Below are positions 5,796 through 6,031 of a DNA stretch of 6,031 bases, piece after piece. A program made the translations under genes and the position numbers. Origin of the DNA: Candidatus Falkowbacteria bacterium CG23_combo_of_CG06-09_8_20_14_all_49_15 (GTDB taxonomy: Bacteria > Patescibacteriota > Patescibacteriia > Patescibacteriales > UM-FILTER-48-10); NCBI GenBank assembly GCA_002771615.1, contig PCSD01000074.1, positions 1 through 6,031 on the forward strand. The letters run 5' to 3'. Every line of letters begins with the position of its first letter. Position 1 is the stretch's first letter. The notes beneath the pieces are model-generated. The model ran no database searches, had not been told where the DNA came from, and was given only the letters and a program-made list of their open reading frames with translations.

Positions 5796-5896
5796 GACTT
5801 ACCCGTTGATCATTTTTCAATTAAACTGCTTAATCCGGATCATGCGCGGATCTTTACTACCCATTATTGTTAAAAAAAATTTCCAACGGGTCAGTC
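5796..5896. repeat. 13-bp interrupted inverted repeat in the 5' leader of the glycosidase-like gene
   Basis: GACTTACCCGTTG (5796-5808) is the reverse complement of CAACGGGTCAGTC (5884-5896) except at one position; the arms are 75 bases apart. In the leader RNA this would form a 4+8 bp stem with one mismatch, enclosing a U-rich stretch and a small ATCCG/CGGAT hairpin. I do not recognise a known riboswitch in it. Confidence 0.7.
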
Positions 5897-5922
5897 CTCT
5901 GGATAATCAGATAAATCGTATT

Positions 5923-5951
5923 ATCTTAGCCTTCCCAAGCCAAAGTGTCAA
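5923..5951 (-). promoter_or_regulatory. Consensus sigma70-type promoter of the glycosidase-like gene
   Basis: On the minus strand TTGACA (5951-5946), a 17-base spacer and TAAGAT (5928-5923). A T/A tract directly upstream of the -35 (5952-5960) could act as an UP element. The predicted start near 5916 gives a leader of about 155 nt. Confidence 0.68.
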
Positions 5952-6029
5952 GAAAAAAAAGGGGTGTGTAAAAGTTTTATAGAAATGTCCTATTTGGCGT
6001 TTTTTAGAAATGTCCTATTTAGACACTTT
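5942..6029. repeat. 8-bp inverted repeat enclosing the direct repeats at the right edge
   Basis: AAAGTGTC (5942-5949) and GACACTTT (6022-6029) are exact reverse complements flanking the two direct repeats. The left arm overlaps the -35 of the leftward promoter. Confidence 0.5.
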
Positions 6030-6031
6030 TG
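5946..6031. mobile_element. Possible end of an insertion sequence continuing beyond the window
   Basis: The stretch from TGTCAAG onward is non-coding, begins with TG as many element tips do, and carries tandem near-identical subterminal repeats like those at IS21- or IS481-type ends. No transposase is in the window and the exact tip is uncertain, so this is inference from layout only. Confidence 0.3.
5974..6020. repeat. Two direct repeats of 22 nt, 25-base period
   Basis: Copies at 5974-5995 and 5999-6020 differ at one base (5979 A, 6004 T). The invariant core is TAGAAATGTCCTATTT (5980-5995 and 6005-6020). The period of about 2.4 helical turns suits repeated protein binding, as at transposase binding sites in element ends. 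Confidence 0.9.

Noticed and set aside
5796..5896. Integron attC site
   Set aside because: The arms have GTTG/CAAC facing inward, opposite to the outer RYYYAAC...GTTRRRY layout of attC, and no integrase or cassette is present.
5974..6020. CRISPR array
   Set aside because: Only two repeats with a 3-base gap, no spacers of normal length and no cas gene.

Overview
The window looks like a chromosomal segment from a small-genome, Gram-positive-like or CPR bacterium (Candidatus Patescibacteria, perhaps Parcubacteria-like). This is inferred from protein style: a Lys-rich membrane-anchored SurA/PpiC-like foldase, a DD-carboxypeptidase fused to an RlpA-type barrel, an adjacent compact ftsE-ftsX pair, AT-rich spacers and almost no Shine-Dalgarno sequences. 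No database search was possible. ftsX ends at a TGA in the place expected for the family, so the standard bacterial code (TGA = stop) applies and Gracilibacteria/Absconditabacteria are unlikely.

Left part (2-1047): the 3' portion of a plus-strand membrane-anchored foldase gene runs in from outside the window. Its open frame reaches the left edge, so its start is not visible. It converges on two minus-strand tRNA genes, Thr(CGU) and Gly(CCC), neither encoding CCA. The spacer 1048-1171 holds two opposed, overlapping sigma70-type promoters that share one symmetric -10 element. One fires right into the cell-wall operon and the other fires left into the tRNA pair.

Centre (1172-4390): a three-gene plus-strand cluster encodes a secreted RlpA-DPBB/peptidase S11 protein, then FtsE (ATPase), then FtsX (four-TM permease-like partner). 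Gaps are 17 and 4 bases, so co-transcription is likely. FtsEX is known elsewhere to control peptidoglycan hydrolases at the division site. The upstream secreted wall enzyme is therefore a plausible functional partner, although this link is inference.

Right part (4399-6031): a good promoter lies next to an intrinsic terminator whose 5' arm coincides with that promoter's predicted start site. A tRNA-Gln(UUG) gene with encoded CCA follows. A perfect 11-bp bidirectional terminator separates it from a minus-strand gene for a secreted TIM-barrel protein resembling the putative glycosyl hydrolase family GHL15. That gene has a consensus promoter, a leader of about 155 nt containing a 13-bp inverted repeat, and the only strong Shine-Dalgarno sequence in the window. 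The last ~90 bases carry two 22-nt direct repeats nested inside an 8-bp inverted repeat. This looks like the end of a mobile element or a protein-binding array continuing beyond the window. The 270 bases 5762-6031 contain no gene that I can support.

No clearly new multi-gene system is visible. The most interesting signals are regulatory: the shared-core bidirectional promoter, the promoter fused to a terminator upstream of tRNA-Gln, and the repeat-rich right edge that may donate the -35 of the glycosidase promoter.
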